Source of the DNA: Methanoculleus sp.
GTDB lineage: Archaea > Halobacteriota > Methanomicrobia > Methanomicrobiales > Methanoculleaceae
Assembly (NCBI GenBank): GCA_023230425.1
Contig: JALNXI010000018.1
Span: 1-14,303 of the forward strand
Direction: 5' to 3'
DNA length: 14,303 nucleotides
Shown one piece after another: positions 6,833 through 13,759 of the stretch. The position numbers were made by a program, and so were the translations under genes. How positions within the stretch are numbered: position 1 is the first letter of the stretch; each line of letters opens with the position of its first letter. The notes beneath the pieces were generated by a model. The model ran no database searches. It had not been told where the DNA came from and worked only from the letters and a program-made list of their open reading frames with translations.

Positions 6833-9288
6833 CGGAGCCGCCGGTTGCCGGCTTCACCGCCAACGTGACCTCGGGCGCCATTCCGCTCGCCGTCGCGTTC
6901 ACCGACACCTCCGAGGGGAACCCGACCGCGTGGGCATGGGACTTCGGCGACGGCGGTACGTCGACCGACCAGAACCCGGTCCATACCTACACCGCCCCCG
7001 GCGCCTACACCGTCAGCCTCACCGCGACGAACGTTGCCGGGAGCGACAGCACGGAGACCACAGTGAACGCCGGAGTCGCGAATTTCACGGCCAGCGTCAC
7101 GTCGGGCACTGTTCCGCTGACCGTCCGGTTCACCGACACCTCCGACGGCAACCCGACCTCATGGGAGTGGGACTTCGGCGACGGTGAAACCTCCGACGAG
7201 CAGAACCCGGTTCACACCTACACAGTCCCCGGCACCTACACCGTCACCCTGGCGGTCACCTACACCGCCGGCAGCAACAGCATAACAAAGGAGAAACTCA
7301 TCACGGCGAGTTCGGGCGGATCGAGCAACACCGGCGGCGACAGTTCCGGCGGATCGGACAGTTCGACCCCGGTCACCGAGAACGCCACCGCAACCCCTGA
7401 TGATTTCATCGGAGAAAACCTTGAGAACCGCACCTTCCGGCCCGGGGTGCCCGACATAGAACAGATCGTCGTTTTCGCTCCGGAGATCCCGGAAAACCTG
7501 ACCCTCTCCTGCGAAACAACCGGCCATCCCGAAGGGATCCCCGAGCCGCCCGGAGTGGTCTACCGGTACTACAACATCACCCCCGGCGGTGTAAACGTCA
7601 CCATCAGCGAGGCCCTGATCCGGTTCAGCGTTCCCGATACCTGGATACGGGAGAACCGGATCGACAGCAACAACCTCTCCCTGTACCGGTACACCAGCAC
7701 CTGGACCGTCCTTCAAACCCAATGGACCGGCACCGTCAACGGCACCCACACCTACGAGGCCGTCTCCCCCGGCTTCTCCCTCTTTGCGATCTCCGGGAAG
7801 ATTGTCGAACTCACTCCCGTCGCGACGGTGACCCCGGTGCAGACGAGCACCCCGGCGCTATCGGGCGCGCCGGCAAACGGTACCGGCACGGCAACAAACC
7901 CGCTCATGCTTGCCTTCGGGCATATCGCGGCGGCGCCTGTCCCGGTCGGGGGGTTGCCCGGCCGGTTGATCGATGCTGTCAGGGCGTTTCTCGTGTTATT
8001 CAGCATCATCCCTGTCACTTCTCCTGCGGCGGACCCCGTGCCGGATCCCGTACAGGTTCCGGCAGAGCCCGTACCCACCCCCGACCCGGTTCCGGCAGAG
8101 CCTGCGCCGGCACCCGCTGTCGATATCACCACGATGCGGTTTGGTCTCTTAGTGCTTTCCGATCCGCCGGGTGCGCTCATCGACCTCGACGGGGAGTATA
8201 CCGGGAAGACGACACCGGCAACCTTTGCGTCGCTTCCGGGCGGCAACCATTCCGTCCGGGTGCGTATGGACGATGTAGAGCCCGAAGAACGGACGGTCCT
8301 GCTCGAACGTGACGATGAGATCCTGATCGAGCTCGCGGGAGCTGCGGCGGGTTCTCCGGGCCCGCTGCCCAACTGGGACCGGAACTGCTACGGCGGCGTC
8401 TACGTGGACTCCTACCCGGAGGGGGCGGATATCCTTGTCGACGGCCAGAAGGCGAACCGGAAGACTCCGTGCGTCATCTACGGGCTGAAGGAGGGATTGC
8501 ACACCATCAAGGTGCAGCAAGGGAAGACCGTATTTGCGTCCGAGAAGGAGCGGGTCCGGGTCGACAGAAACAGCATAACCCGGGTGATGTTTACCAGCGG
8601 CAATGCGGACCTGGCGCGCTCGATCCGTTTCGAATCGGATGAGTATAAGAAGAAATCCTTCTCGGTCAACGGCAGGTATCTGGGTTACGCGTTCCCGAAG
8701 ACGGTCGACATCAGGGGGATCGGGGGTTCGTACATCACCGTCCGCGACGACGGGAGTTACCTGACGTACAGGATACCGGCCACCGTTGAGTCGAACGATA
8801 CCGTGACCCCCGTGTTCTCCGATGCACCGTGCAGCGTGCTCGTGACGTCGGTGCCGGCGGGAGCGGCGATATCGGTCGACGGATTCCTGACGGGATCCGC
8901 CACGCCGTATGTCATCGCCAATGTCTCGGCGGGGAAGCACCTGGTATCGGTCTCAAAGCCGGGGTATATCCCGGTGGAACAGGAGATCACGTTGACGGAC
9001 AACCCCGGGGACGCCTGCGACGCCACGGTGAAGGTCGCCCTCAAGTCATACACCTGGGGGTCGCTTGCGGTGTCGAGCACCCCGTCGAATGCGACGATCT
9101 ACCTCTTCGGCCGGGATACCGGCGAAGTGACGCCCCATACTTTCCACTACCTCAATATCGGCAGTTACCCGGTGAAGGTGGTGGGGGAGAGCGGGTCGAA
9201 GACGATCGAGGACGTGCTCGTATCCCCGTACGTGATCGCCAACTGCCATGCAGACCTCCCGGAGGAACCGAGTGATAAGGAATCGTGA
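6067..9288 (+). CDS. Large secreted mosaic: oxidoreductase-like N-domain, two PKD, PGF-pre-PGF and PEGA repeats
   Basis: The protein has 1073 residues. GTGAG (6054-6058) lies 8 bases before the ATG, and a signal peptide spans about 1-27 (ends VLAA). Residues 28-252 are the N-domain shared with the genes at 3 and 9457; it carries YYHQGPVF, KGTDLKDIC and DGFSKNYPYS and resembles the molybdopterin-oxidoreductase fold. Two PKD domains follow (258-337 and 336-417, each with WDFGDG), then a Ser/Gly linker and a PGF-pre-PGF-like domain (about 437-578, ending SPGFSLFAISG). Next come a Thr/Pro stretch, a short hydrophobic segment (640-648) and a Pro-rich linker (658-685). The tail holds about five PEGA-like repeats: 692-757, 777-842, 849-917 (degenerate), 921-992 and 997-1065. 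PEGA domains are small beta modules of surface proteins. No C-terminal anchor is visible, unlike its neighbours. The PEGA part ends more codons in G, where the PKD part prefers C, which hints at a fusion. The role may be structural or adhesive, by inference. Confidence 0.93.
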   Translation: MKRPKLGIIILVVLMLAVALLPAPVLAAGPGTTELHIVKYANDETTVLNETTVDYHWLETNLPIQGDGVTRYYHQGPVFEGVWETERPGELYDPWNPDEDINISILYKGDFGAVKGTDLKDICDCIGGAGEGDLINIRSRDGFSKNYPYSMIYEPDPRQGPAVLCWYSGAREGPDMQEGKEQGQGYPDTGYIAGMRLIFFADTSTNPWGWHVFGNTDMKECWDEEYWNYGGDYPSAAGASPMWVNEVRIYSQEEPPEPPVAGFTANVTSGAIPLAVAFTDTSEGNPTAWAWDFGDGGTSTDQNPVHTYTAPGAYTVSLTATNVAGSDSTETTVNAGVANFTASVTSGTVPLTVRFTDTSDGNPTSWEWDFGDGETSDEQNPVHTYTVPGTYTVTLAVTYTAGSNSITKEKLITASSGGSSNTGGDSSGGSDSSTPVTENATATPDDFIGENLENRTFRPGVPDIEQIVVFAPEIPENLTLSCETTGHPEGIPEPPGVVYRYYNITPGGVNVTISEALIRFSVPDTWIRENRIDSNNLSLYRYTSTWTVLQTQWTGTVNGTHTYEAVSPGFSLFAISGKIVELTPVATVTPVQTSTPALSGAPANGTGTATNPLMLAFGHIAAAPVPVGGLPGRLIDAVRAFLVLFSIIPVTSPAADPVPDPVQVPAEPVPTPDPVPAEPAPAPAVDITTMRFGLLVLSDPPGALIDLDGEYTGKTTPATFASLPGGNHSVRVRMDDVEPEERTVLLERDDEILIELAGAAAGSPGPLPNWDRNCYGGVYVDSYPEGADILVDGQKANRKTPCVIYGLKEGLHTIKVQQGKTVFASEKERVRVDRNSITRVMFTSGNADLARSIRFESDEYKKKSFSVNGRYLGYAFPKTVDIRGIGGSYITVRDDGSYLTYRIPATVESNDTVTPVFSDAPCSVLVTSVPAGAAISVDGFLTGSATPYVIANVSAGKHLVSVSKPGYIPVEQEITLTDNPGDACDATVKVALKSYTWGSLAVSSTPSNATIYLFGRDTGEVTPHTFHYLNIGSYPVKVVGESGSKTIEDVLVSPYVIANCHADLPEEPSDKES

Positions 9289-9298
9289 AATGCACCGC

Positions 9299-9327
9299 AG
9301 GTTATCCTTCTGCGAGTCGGATAACCT
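9299..9327. repeat. Perfect 9-bp inverted repeat just after the PEGA gene
   Basis: AGGTTATCC (9299-9307) and GGATAACCT (9319-9327) are exact reverse complements separated by 11 bases. The element starts 11 bases after the stop at 9288 and lies about 130 bases before the next start. No T-run follows directly, so it is not a clear terminator. It could be an RNA stem-loop that protects the 3' end, or a dimeric repressor site in the promoter region of the gene at 9457. Confidence 0.6.
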
Positions 9328-9443
9328 CGAATCCAATTTACAATGCTTACCTTTCGATGAAGTAAGTATCAGGGTGTTTGCCTGAATGCACGCATCTTGA
9401 TACACTTGTCGGACGCACCAGAAATTCCAAACGGCTGAAAGAT

Positions 9444-10222
9444 GTGAGTTGGCCTTATGAAACCACTAAAACCGGTAATGATCATCCTCGCGGCGCTGAT
9501 GCTGGCAGCCGTCCTGCTGACGGCGCCGGTGCTGGCTGCAGAGGCGGGGACTATCGAGCTCCGCATAGCAAAGTACGCAAACGACAGAACGACAGTCCTG
9601 AATGAGACGACCGTCGACTATCACTGGCTGGAGGCGAACCTCCCGGTCCAGGGAGACGGCGTCACCCGCTACTACCACCAGGGCCCCGTCTTCGAAGGGG
9701 AGTGGGAGAAGATCTACCCTGATAAAGCGTATGACGGCTGGAACCCGGACGAGGACGTCCGGATGAGTATCCTCTACAAAGGTGACTTCGGGGCGGTCAA
9801 GGGAACCGACCTCAAGGACATCTGCGACTACATCGGCGGTGCCGAAGAAGAAGACACGATCAACATACGCAGCAGCGACGGTTTCTCAAAGAACTATCCG
9901 TACTCGATGATCTACGAGCCCGACCTGCGACAGGGCCCGGCTGTCGTCTGCTGGTACAGCGGCGCCAGAGAAGGCCCCGATATGCAGGAAGGAAAGGAGC
10001 AGGGCCAGGGCTACCCGGATACCGGCTATATCGCCGGCATGCGGCTCATCTTCTTCGCTGATACCTCCACGAACCCCTGGGGCTGGCACGTCTTCGGCAA
10101 CACCGACATGAAAGAGTGCTGGGATGAAGCGTACTGGAACTACGGCGGCGACTACCCCTCGGCCGCCGGCACCTCTCCGATGTGGGTCGATGAAATCCGG
10201 ATCTACAGCCAGGAACCCCCGG
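9444..10222 (+). repeat. Copy 2 of the duplicated signal-peptide and N-domain block
   Basis: This is the partner of 6054-6832, ungapped, with 91 identical bases at 9947-10037. The upstream promoter areas of the two copies are not alike beyond the ribosome binding site, so the duplication or conversion tract seems to begin at the translation start region. Confidence 0.85.
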
Positions 10223-10389
10223 GATCCGTCGTTGCCGCGGCCCTGGAGACGAAGACGCCCGCCACCGGGGTCTCACCGGTTCAGGACGAAGAAACCGCAG
10301 AGCATCCGCTTGCCTCCGGAGGCGTTGCGGCACTCCTCGCCATACTTGGTGTCGTGCTCTGGTCTGTCGGATCTAAAAAGCAGGGATAA
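9457..10389 (+). CDS. Membrane-anchored single-domain paralogue of the oxidoreductase-like N-domain
   Basis: The protein has 310 residues. The start is supported by GTGAG at 9444-9448 and by exact alignment with the start at 6067. The signal peptide is about 1-27 (ends VLAA). Residues 28-254 are the shared domain, with the conserved landmarks KYANDRTTVLNETTVDYHW, YYHQGPVF, KGTDLKDIC, DGFSKNYPYS, MRLIFFADTSTNPWGWHVFG and WVDEIRIYS. A short linker leads to a C-terminal transmembrane helix (about 288-305) followed by a basic tail (GSKKQG). The domain is therefore displayed alone on the outer face of the membrane. The order of motifs recalls the sulfite-oxidase-type molybdopterin domain, but I see no cysteine at the expected cofactor position; this assignment is inferred. 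It is separated from the downstream substrate-binding protein by only 2 bases, so the two are probably co-translated and may act together. Confidence 0.93.
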   Translation: MKPLKPVMIILAALMLAAVLLTAPVLAAEAGTIELRIAKYANDRTTVLNETTVDYHWLEANLPVQGDGVTRYYHQGPVFEGEWEKIYPDKAYDGWNPDEDVRMSILYKGDFGAVKGTDLKDICDYIGGAEEEDTINIRSSDGFSKNYPYSMIYEPDLRQGPAVVCWYSGAREGPDMQEGKEQGQGYPDTGYIAGMRLIFFADTSTNPWGWHVFGNTDMKECWDEAYWNYGGDYPSAAGTSPMWVDEIRIYSQEPPGSVVAAALETKTPATGVSPVQDEETAEHPLASGGVAALLAILGVVLWSVGSKKQG

Positions 10390-10391
10390 CC

Positions 10392-12215
10392 ATGACGGAA
10401 CGCTACCTACTAAAAAGCTTGATCTACTGTGCCGTCCTCCTCCTCGTCTGCTGTGCGCCGGTGACGGCGGGCATTCCGGGCGACACGGACAGCGACACCA
10501 TCGTATCGGAGCGAGAACTCTCCACGGCGATCCTGAACTACCTGACCGCCGACCCGAAGAATTCTCTTGATGCGGACGAACTCTCCCTCGCCGCTCACAA
10601 CTGCCTGCACCTGCCCTACGGGCAGCTGATCATCGCCGTCGCGGGGGAGAAATACCTCATCCCGTCGACAAGTTACATCGACCAGAAAGGGGTTCCCGCC
10701 GACTCCCTCATCTACGAGGGGCTCGTGACAAAACTCCGCCCGAAGGAGGGTGGGCCCAAGGAGTACCTCGGCTGGCTTGCAGAGGAGTGGGAGAGTTCGG
10801 ACGACGCCATGACCTGGACCTTCCACCTCGTCCGGGACGCTACCTGGCACGACGGCACCCCCTTCACCTCAGCGGATGTGCAGTTCACCTACGAGTACTT
10901 CCGGGACCACGGGAACCCCGACGCTCCGGAAGCCGGTGCATACCTGGTGAACTCGGGGATCCTGGACGGTGTTGAATCGGTCGAGTGTCCGGACGACTAC
11001 ACGGCCGTCTTCCACATGAAGTCCTGCGATCCGCTCTTCGCGGAGACCCTTGCGACCGGCCCGGGTATCGCGGTATTCCCCGCACATATCTGGAGCACGA
11101 TCGACCTCCCTTCCACGTACGCCGATACGGCGTACATCGGTACCGGCCCCTTCGCCTACGCATCGACCATCTCCGGCACCCTCTCGAAGGTGACGGCCTA
11201 TGAGGGTTACCACGGCGAGATGCCCAACGTACGCGATATCATCATAAAGAACTACGAAGACGAAGATGCCCAGCTCCTTGCCCTCAAGAAAGGGGACGTG
11301 GATTTCATCAGCGGAGAGTTCGGGCTGTCCCCAAAAAAGGCTGCAAACCTCGCGAACACCCCGGGGATCGGTATCTGCCAGATCCCCTCGGGCGGGCAGG
11401 CCTTTGAGGTGGCGTTTACGTCCGACGTCTATCCGGCAAACATCACGGCGTTCCGTCGCGCCCTGTCTCACGCCGTAAACCGGGAAAGGGTGTGCTGGCT
11501 TGTCGGTGAGGGAGCGCGCCCGACAGATACGGTCTTCCTCGTACCGGCACTTGCCGGCGACCAGATCAACCCTGCCACGAACAACAGGTTCACCTACGAT
11601 ATTGAGGAAGCCAAACGGCAACTTGCCGGAGCCGGGTTTAACCTGACCGAGAAGGACGGAAGACCGCTTCTCCTCGGCCCCGACGGAAAACAGGTCGAGA
11701 TAACGATCCCGCTCGCCGGCAAGGCATCCACAAACGCCGTCGACCAGAAGATCGTGGCCGTGCTCAAAGAGGACTGGGAGGGGAAACTCGGCATCAAGAT
11801 CGTCGATACCCCCCAGGTGGACGACTCGGTCTACCTGGACTGGATTGCAAAGACAGCCGTCCACTTCGACGGCATGCCCGGGCGCTGGCATGAAGACATC
11901 GATCGCCTGGACAACTTCCAGAGAAGCCCGCTCGGTGAGAACTACTACCACTTCGACAACGCTACGTTCAACAGCCTTATCACGCAACTGAAGAACACGG
12001 CCGATCCCGATACAAGAAGAGAGATCGGCTTCCAGCTGCAGGAGATCCTTGCTGAAGAGGTGCCCTGTATCCCGGTCTTCTCCCAGGACGCATTCATGGC
12101 CTACCGGTCGGACCGGTTCGTCGGGTGGGATCAGGCCCTGCTCGACGGCGGCGGGAACATCCGTCTCTTCACCAGCATCAAGCCGGCGAGCGTGGAAGTG
12201 GACCAGAGGGCATAA
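10392..12215 (+). CDS. ABC transporter substrate-binding protein, peptide/nickel type, with N-terminal dockerin-like EF-hand
   Basis: The protein has 607 residues with a signal peptide of about 1-26 (ends VTA). No canonical lipobox is seen. A perfect EF-hand calcium loop follows: D31, D33, D35, I37, S39 and E42 at loop positions 1, 3, 5, 7, 9 and 12. It leads into a helix with a second dockerin-like half (to about 70). Such segments are common in methanogen solute-binding proteins. From about 73 to 600 it is an SBP_bac_5 protein (OppA/DppA/NikA family), with the typical LIYEGLV, WTFHLVRDATWHDGTPF, TSADVQFTYEY and IGTGPF. It would capture peptides, nickel complexes or similar solutes outside the cell and hand them to a permease. 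No permease or ATPase gene is present in the window, and the next 900 bases are non-coding. Only 2 bases separate it from the anchored protein upstream and no strong ribosome binding site is visible, so translational coupling is likely. The substrate cannot be told from sequence. Confidence 0.95.
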   Translation: MTERYLLKSLIYCAVLLLVCCAPVTAGIPGDTDSDTIVSERELSTAILNYLTADPKNSLDADELSLAAHNCLHLPYGQLIIAVAGEKYLIPSTSYIDQKGVPADSLIYEGLVTKLRPKEGGPKEYLGWLAEEWESSDDAMTWTFHLVRDATWHDGTPFTSADVQFTYEYFRDHGNPDAPEAGAYLVNSGILDGVESVECPDDYTAVFHMKSCDPLFAETLATGPGIAVFPAHIWSTIDLPSTYADTAYIGTGPFAYASTISGTLSKVTAYEGYHGEMPNVRDIIIKNYEDEDAQLLALKKGDVDFISGEFGLSPKKAANLANTPGIGICQIPSGGQAFEVAFTSDVYPANITAFRRALSHAVNRERVCWLVGEGARPTDTVFLVPALAGDQINPATNNRFTYDIEEAKRQLAGAGFNLTEKDGRPLLLGPDGKQVEITIPLAGKASTNAVDQKIVAVLKEDWEGKLGIKIVDTPQVDDSVYLDWIAKTAVHFDGMPGRWHEDIDRLDNFQRSPLGENYYHFDNATFNSLITQLKNTADPDTRREIGFQLQEILAEEVPCIPVFSQDAFMAYRSDRFVGWDQALLDGGGNIRLFTSIKPASVEVDQRA

Positions 12216-12216
12216 C

Positions 12217-12238
12217 CCCCCCCGCAACGGTGGGGGGG
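12217..12238 (+). terminator. Strong GC hairpin at the end of the substrate-binding-protein operon
   Basis: Seven C (12217-12223) pair with seven G (12232-12238). A G-T and a C-G pair extend the stem inward and leave the 4-base loop AACG. The hairpin begins directly after the stop codon. No T-run follows, so termination may need the further hairpin TCCCC/GGGGA (12254-12270), or this may act as a 3'-end stabiliser. Confidence 0.55.
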
Positions 12239-12303
12239 AGGACCCCGGCCTCATCCCCGTCTGCCGGGGACGGTTGTGTAAAGCGGTCTTTGGGAAACCA
12301 CAT

Positions 12304-12323
12304 CCCCGGCCGGGGTAAAAAAA
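12304..12323 (-). terminator. CCCCGGCCGGGG palindrome with a T7 tract read on the minus strand
   Basis: A perfect 12-bp palindrome (12304-12315) is flanked by seven A on the plus strand (12317-12323), which are seven T for leftward transcription. A T-run alone can stop archaeal RNA polymerase. This could end a minus-strand transcript coming from the 12330-13146 region or from the gene at 13707, and shield the SBP operon from it. Confidence 0.35.
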
Positions 12324-12619
12324 GCCCTCCTCCCCCGAGAGACCATGATACCCAACATGAACGGCGTATACGTCATCAAGCGGCTATTCGCTTCTCTTGC
12401 AGCCTTCCGATCAGCGTCACCCGTCGGGCATCACCTCAGGCTGCTACGGCGGAATCGTTGACGAAGCCTTCGTGCATCTCATCGACATACCGGGACAAAA
12501 GCACCCGGCGCCGGTGACGGCTACACTATATGGAAGGCACATCCTCCCGAACATTCTCCCCCTGGACTTCGGTCGGTATTGGCCTTCTCTGTATGGGGGA
12601 CTGCATCGGTCGTCAACTA

Positions 12620-12647
12620 CCCCCTCCTCTCGTCGGGGGCATGATCC
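12620..12647. repeat. C5/G5 stem-loop followed by CATGATCC, copy 1
   Basis: CCCCC (12620-12624) pairs with GGGGG (12635-12639) over a 10-base loop ending GTC, followed directly by CATGATCC. An alternative fold pairs CCTCCTC (12623-12629) with GAGGAGG (12651-12657). The same arrangement recurs at 12828-12866. Confidence 0.5.
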
Positions 12648-12704
12648 TGCGAGGAGGACCATGCTCTTTACAGCGCGCCATGAGCCGAAGGCACACAGAC
12701 GAGC

Positions 12705-12733
12705 ATGAATACCATCCTGGGTATGGTATTCAT
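12705..12733. repeat. Perfect 11-bp inverted repeat, 7-base loop
   Basis: ATGAATACCAT (12705-12715) and ATGGTATTCAT (12723-12733) are exact reverse complements around the loop CCTGGGT. The arms are AT-richer than their surroundings. No T-run follows. It may be a regulator binding site, a structured RNA element or a transposon end. Confidence 0.7.
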
Positions 12734-12754
12734 ACTTGGCTTGCGATTCAACCT

Positions 12755-12774
12755 CTCCCCCGGTGTCAGGGGAG
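12755..12774. repeat. CTCCCC/GGGGAG stem-loop
   Basis: The 6-bp stem is perfect, with an 8-base loop (CGGTGTCA). Its sequence resembles the stem-loop at 12828-12848: both read C5-G-N-GTCA-G4/5 on the plus strand. Confidence 0.5.
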
Positions 12775-12826
12775 CAGACCGCAATACGCTCGTTGACAGG
12801 ATGGGGATATCCCGAGGGCCGATTCC

Positions 12827-12866
12827 TCCCCCGACTTACGTCAGGGGGCTCCTCGGCCCATGATCC
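12827..12866. repeat. C5/G5 stem-loop followed by CATGATCC, copy 2
   Basis: CCCCCGAC (12828-12835) pairs with GTC-A-GGGGG (12840-12848) with one bulged A and a 4-base loop. CATGATCC follows at 12859-12866. Read on the minus strand it is a compact hairpin of the kind found at the ends of IS200/IS605 elements; that likeness is by eye only. Confidence 0.5.
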
Positions 12867-13146
12867 AGAACGTCTCGGTCCAGGCCCGGATCCCTCACCC
12901 CCATCCGGGACCTCGGGCAGGAGCGTCACGCATCCTGTCCCTGTTTCTCGCACGTTCCGGGGTTATCAAAGCGATCCCGGGACCCCTGGAGAGCACGGCC
13001 TTCCCTATGACGCTGTCGGCGATGGTCGAGGAGCGTTCGGGCCACCGGGTGGAAGAGGCTCGCCGCCGTACACTACGCCGTTGTCTCTCCCCCCGGGTCC
13101 CTCTTCCGGACTCATGCCCGGTGCAGGCGGAAATCCGGGTGAACGG

Positions 13147-13707
13147 TCACCGTTTCTTTCCTGCAGCACGCGCGCCGGCAACAATGACCGCGGCCCCAAG
13201 GATCAGGACGATCCATGCCCACGGGCTACCCCCTGCACTGGTCGGAGCTGGTACCACCTGGTTGGTGTCTGCGGGTGCTGCGCCGGCTACTGAGCCGGAT
13301 CCGACGTTAACCGTTGTCGGGGCAATCGTGCCTTCTTCCTTATCGACGGCATCGTTCCATGTCCCGGTGAACGTCCGGGAGCCTGCGGTCTCCGCCCGGA
13401 CCCGGTAGGTGATCTCGGGCTCACCGATCACCGCGAATGTCAGTTTCTGTCCGGATATACGGTAATTATCCACCGGACAGGATGTCTCGAGGAACGAGAA
13501 ACCTTCCGGTATCGTCTCGACGATCCCCCCGGCATTCATGCCGTTGATCGATAACGTCACCAGAACCTCACCACCGACGGGGACCGATGACTGATCGACC
13601 TTGCGGGAAACGGTGACGTCTCCCGCCCAGGCCGGCACAACGCAGAACACGGTGAAGATGCAGATCAGGCAGACCAGAATTCTGCCGTTCGAAATAAAAT
13701 TCTTCAT
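13147..13707 (-). CDS. Small membrane-anchored surface protein with one DUF11-like beta-sandwich domain
   Basis: The protein has 186 residues from ATG 13707, which follows GAGGTG (13719-13714) at a 6-base gap. The in-frame GTG three codons upstream lies inside that binding site and is rejected. A signal peptide (about 1-29, ending PAWAG) precedes a single beta-rich domain (about 30-135) with the landmarks SVPVGGEVLVTLSI, GIVETIPEGFSF and EGTIAPTTVNVG. These are familiar from methanogen surface proteins resembling the DUF11/S-layer-associated repeat family. A short Ala/Pro/Ser linker and a C-terminal transmembrane helix (about 160-180, IVLILGAAVIVAG) with a basic end (GKKR) follow. Function is unknown; a structural or cell-wall role is likely. 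It is monocistronic here and divergent from porC. Confidence 0.9.
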   Translation of the reverse strand: MKNFISNGRILVCLICIFTVFCVVPAWAGDVTVSRKVDQSSVPVGGEVLVTLSINGMNAGGIVETIPEGFSFLETSCPVDNYRISGQKLTFAVIGEPEITYRVRAETAGSRTFTGTWNDAVDKEEGTIAPTTVNVGSGSVAGAAPADTNQVVPAPTSAGGSPWAWIVLILGAAVIVAGARAAGKKR

Positions 13708-13748
13708 GGTATACACCTCAATACTTAACTTATCGACAATGTTGAAGG

Positions 13749-13759
13749 TATTTAATTTA
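13749..13759 (-). promoter_or_regulatory. TATA box candidate for the 13707 gene
   Basis: On the minus strand the sequence is TAAATTAAATA, in an AT-rich stretch 42-52 bases before the ATG. A start point about 25 bases downstream would leave a leader of about 20 bases carrying the GAGGTG site, which is a sensible archaeal arrangement. Confidence 0.5.

Larger units (their letters stand above)
12239..13146. other. Hairpin-rich region without a convincing gene
   Basis: About 900 bases carry only frames that lack ribosome binding sites and read as low-complexity, Arg/Pro/Ser-rich translations on either strand. Codon periodicity like that of the neighbours is not apparent. Instead there are many inverted repeats: a palindrome at 12304-12315, stem-loops at 12620-12639, 12623-12657, 12755-12774 and 12827-12848, an 11-bp inverted repeat at 12705-12733 and the palindrome GGGATATCCC (12804-12813). 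A weak TATA-like site lies at 12525-12533. The content is compatible with a decayed transposon, a non-coding RNA gene or both. I cannot decide between them from the sequence. Confidence 0.6.

Noticed and set aside
12397..12708. Plus-strand frame of 103 codons
   Set aside because: It has a TTG start, no ribosome binding site and no recognisable domain, and it passes through hairpin sequences.
12600..12870. CRISPR array
   Set aside because: The repeated stem-loops are short, unequal in length and unevenly spaced, with no uniform repeats or spacers.
12444..12953. Minus-strand frame of 169 codons
   Set aside because: It has a GTG start with no binding site and an in-frame stop just upstream, and it runs across several stem-loops. 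It may hold transposon debris but is not a gene I can support.
13142..13154. AACGGT/ACCGTT inverted repeat across the stop codon of the minus-strand gene
   Set aside because: It has 6-bp arms with a single central base, which cannot form an RNA hairpin as drawn, and it sits within coding sequence.
12736..13408. Two overlapping plus-strand frames (12736-13293 and 12860-13408)
   Set aside because: Their second halves are antisense to the real gene at 13147-13707. The first halves are Pro/Gly/Ser- or Arg-rich without motifs or binding sites.
13714..13716. GTG as the start of the small surface protein
   Set aside because: It lies within the GAGGTG ribosome binding site that serves the ATG at 13707.
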